Assembly: GCA_944391815.1 (NCBI GenBank)
Contig: CALXUV010000030.1
Coordinates: 1 to 52,964 of the forward strand
Origin: an uncultured Clostridia bacterium
Lineage (GTDB): Bacteria > Bacillota > Clostridia > Oscillospirales > CAG-272
Length of the DNA stretch: 52,964 nucleotides
Direction: 5' to 3'
Below, piece by piece: positions 51,500-52,964 of the stretch. The notes beneath the pieces are model-generated. The model was given only the letters and a program-made list of their open reading frames with translations. It was not told the origin of the DNA and did no database searches. Within the stretch, counting starts at the first letter, position 1; every line of letters starts with the position of its first letter. Made by a program: the position numbers and the translations under genes.

Positions 51500-52160
51500 G
51501 AAGTTTCCCGTACTCCTTGATGTATTTGTCCCTGATTTTCCGGTGGTCAGGTAAAACCGAGTCAAGGAGCAGATAAAATTCCTTGCCGTGGTTAAGATGA
51601 ACTGTGTGACATAGCTCATGTGCAACCACATATTTTACAAAAGATATGTCGCATGCCGCAAGAGCCAGAGAAAAATTCAGGTTGTGGTTATAGCTGCACG
51701 ATCCCCACCTGGAGGTTGAAGCTTTTATGCGGATTTGGTTTACCTCAAATCCGTATTTATCCGCAAAATCTGCGATAATTCCCGGTATGATTTTTCTGGT
51801 TTCCGTCCTTAAAAATTCACGGTAAATGGCGGATAACAAAGCTTTATCACGTAAATCAGGCACGCTGAATGTGTTTCCGTCAAAGGTAATTTTGTTTCTG
51901 CTGTTTTCAGTAACGACTGCCGGGAAATATTTTCCTCCAAGCGGCAACGAGATGTTTTCCGCAGAACCGTCAAAAAGAGAAACAGCCTGACGGATCCTTT
52001 TTTCAAGTAACTTTCGGTAATTTGCTGCGACAAAATCCCTGATTTCTTTTTTTGAACAGGATAAAGGACAGTATACAGCGAATTTCCCGTTTTTTTTCAG
52101 TGTAAGACGAATACTTTTTCTTTTCGATTTATAAACGCAGTATTCCGGAATTTCTGACAT
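51471..52160 (-). CDS. YgjP/WSS1-like M48-superfamily metallopeptidase
   Basis: In this 229-residue protein, the zinc motif HELCHTVHLNH (~181-191) gives HExxH with the third ligand His191. The N-terminal part (SIRLTLKKNGKFAVYCP) is the DUF45 strand region, and STSRWGSCS is the conserved Arg-Trp-Gly-Ser-Cys motif of this family. The role is unknown. It is convergent with and overlaps rarA. Confidence 0.9.
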   Translation of the reverse strand: MSEIPEYCVYKSKRKSIRLTLKKNGKFAVYCPLSCSKKEIRDFVAANYRKLLEKRIRQAVSLFDGSAENISLPLGGKYFPAVVTENSRNKITFDGNTFSVPDLRDKALLSAIYREFLRTETRKIIPGIIADFADKYGFEVNQIRIKASTSRWGSCSYNHNLNFSLALAACDISFVKYVVAHELCHTVHLNHGKEFYLLLDSVLPDHRKIRDKYIKEYGKLLNAVFYTAL

Positions 52161-52214
52161 AATTTTTACCTATATAAATAATATGTGAGGGTTTAATGCC
52201 CTTAAGGAGAAAAA

Positions 52215-52685
52215 ATGAAAAACAAAACTAATGCAATGAGAATACTCGATAGGTCGGGGGTTAATTATACTGCTTATGAATACCAGCCGGATGAAAACGA
52301 CCTGAGCGGAGTTCATGTTGCGCATCAGATAGGACTGCCGGAGGATATAGTGTACAAGACGCTGGTGGCAAAGGGGGATAAAACCGGAATTCTGGTATTT
52401 GTTATTCCGTGCGCCGCCGAGCTTGACCTGAAAAAATGTGCATCGGTCAGCGGAAATAAAAAAGTGGAGCTTGTTGCAGTCAAGGAACTTCGGGATCTCA
52501 CCGGATACATCCGGGGAGGATGCTCGCCCGTCGGTATGAAAAAGGCTTACCCGACGTACATAGATGAAACGGCAACGCTTTTTGAAAAAATAACGGTAAG
52601 CGCAGGTGTCCGGGGATGTCAGATCCTGCTGAGTCCTGACGAACTTGTCAAGGTTATAAATGCGGAATTTTCCGACATCATTTGA
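52215..52685 (+). CDS. ybaK: Cys-tRNA(Pro) deacylase YbaK/EbsC
   Basis: This 156-residue protein has the YbaK editing fold: IVYKTLVAKGDKTGILVFVIP with the key Lys, and GYIRGGCSPVGMKKAYPTYID holding the conserved Gly-Gly-x-Ser-Pro motif. It hydrolyses Cys wrongly attached to tRNA-Pro. AAGGAG precedes the ATG. It is divergent from the metallopeptidase gene. Confidence 0.94.
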   Translation: MKNKTNAMRILDRSGVNYTAYEYQPDENDLSGVHVAHQIGLPEDIVYKTLVAKGDKTGILVFVIPCAAELDLKKCASVSGNKKVELVAVKELRDLTGYIRGGCSPVGMKKAYPTYIDETATLFEKITVSAGVRGCQILLSPDELVKVINAEFSDII

Positions 52686-52765
52686 ATTATATCATTAATC
52701 AAGTATGTTGTCAATCGGTGAATTTTTTCCGAAAACCACTGTTGTTTTATTGGTTTTAACCTTTA

Positions 52766-52793
52766 ATCAAGGTAACTTGATGTCTTTTTTTGT
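52766..52793 (+). terminator. Terminator of ybaK
   Basis: ATCAAG and CTTGAT arms around GTAA are followed by a TTTTTTT run. Confidence 0.78.
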
Positions 52794-52832
52794 CAAAAAG
52801 GGACAAAAGTAAAGAAAGGGGAAAAAAGGGGG

Positions 52833-52861
52833 TTGACAAAATGAATAAGGAGTGGTATAAT
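52833..52861 (+). promoter_or_regulatory. rRNA-type sigma-A promoter
   Basis: TTGACA (52833-52838) and TATAAT (52856-52861) have perfect 17-bp spacing, preceded by an A/G-rich tract that may act as an UP element. The transcribed end 52862-52964 contains GATCCTTGAAAATTGAAC, a phrase usual in leaders before 16S rRNA in Clostridia. The gene itself starts beyond the window. Confidence 0.82.
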
Positions 52862-52964
52862 AGACAAGCGCTCCAAAAGAGAGTGGGGCGCGTTGATCCT
52901 TGAAAATTGAACAACGAAGAGGAAGTACAAAGAAAGTACGAAAGGAAGCGAAGAGATGCAGATA

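Overview
The window looks like a chromosomal segment of a Gram-positive, anaerobic gut-type Clostridia (an Oscillospirales/Ruminococcaceae-like bacterium is my best guess). The reasons are an AT-leaning base composition, strong GGAGG-type ribosome binding sites, consensus sigma-A promoters with 17-bp spacers, a T-box riboswitch, RarA/YchF/TcdA homologues of Firmicutes type, and a corrinoid methyl-transfer operon. This placement is inferred; no rRNA gene lies inside the window, although an rRNA-type promoter opens its last 130 bases. LEFT PART (1-7.6 kb): a RelB/DinJ-type antitoxin with a Doc-type toxin cut by the left edge; a four-gene plus-strand operon of two UroD/MtaA-like methyltransferases, a ferredoxin-ASKHA reductive activator and a DUF2284 protein, with no corrinoid protein; and a sodium:solute symporter on the minus strand behind a T-box leader whose specifier reads as UAC (tyrosine). 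tRNA-Arg ISLAND (7.85-10.5 kb): a complete tRNA-Arg(CCU) is followed 2.57 kb later by a perfect 45-bp copy of its 3' end. Between the copies lie a promoter with a structured leader, a DUF2971 gene, remnants of other genes and a membrane-anchored XRE/zinc-ribbon regulator, but no integrase. CORE STRETCH (10.5-19.4 kb): an odd QueD-like protein, a Fur-family regulator with its own inverted-repeat operator, a ZIP metal transporter, a lone acyl carrier protein, an ABC exporter divergent from a TetR regulator, a FruK-type kinase, and tRNA-Leu plus initiator tRNA. ACCESSORY STRETCH (19.4-25.1 kb): an array of small hairpins with alternating GTGATGTG/ACATCAC linkers, a gene of unknown function, and a roughly 3.8-kb cassette (AraC regulator, SDR, type I dehydroquinate dehydratase-like enzyme, truncated metallo-beta-lactamase, quinone oxidoreductase). 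The cassette lies between two direct copies of a ~93-bp repeat that ends in a TAGATGCCA terminal motif. RIGHT HALF (25.3-53 kb): mostly ordinary housekeeping and signalling genes. They are a two-component system; YchF; a ComEC-like metallohydrolase; an oxidoreductase/epimerase pair; an NMT1/tauC-like ABC importer with a Crp-type regulator; a LysR regulator; an ABC-2 exporter whose 3' end has been tandemly duplicated about four times; TcdA; a lipoprotein; homoserine O-acetyltransferase; a second two-component system with a PepSY protein; an aldo/keto reductase pseudogene; tRNA-Ser; RarA; a YgjP-like metallopeptidase; YbaK; and the rRNA-type promoter. The most unusual items are the integrase-less tRNA-Arg mini-island with its coupled leader ORF, the hairpin array at 19.5 kb, the Tyr T-box symporter, and the repeat and three-way-junction structure at 40.1-40.7 kb.
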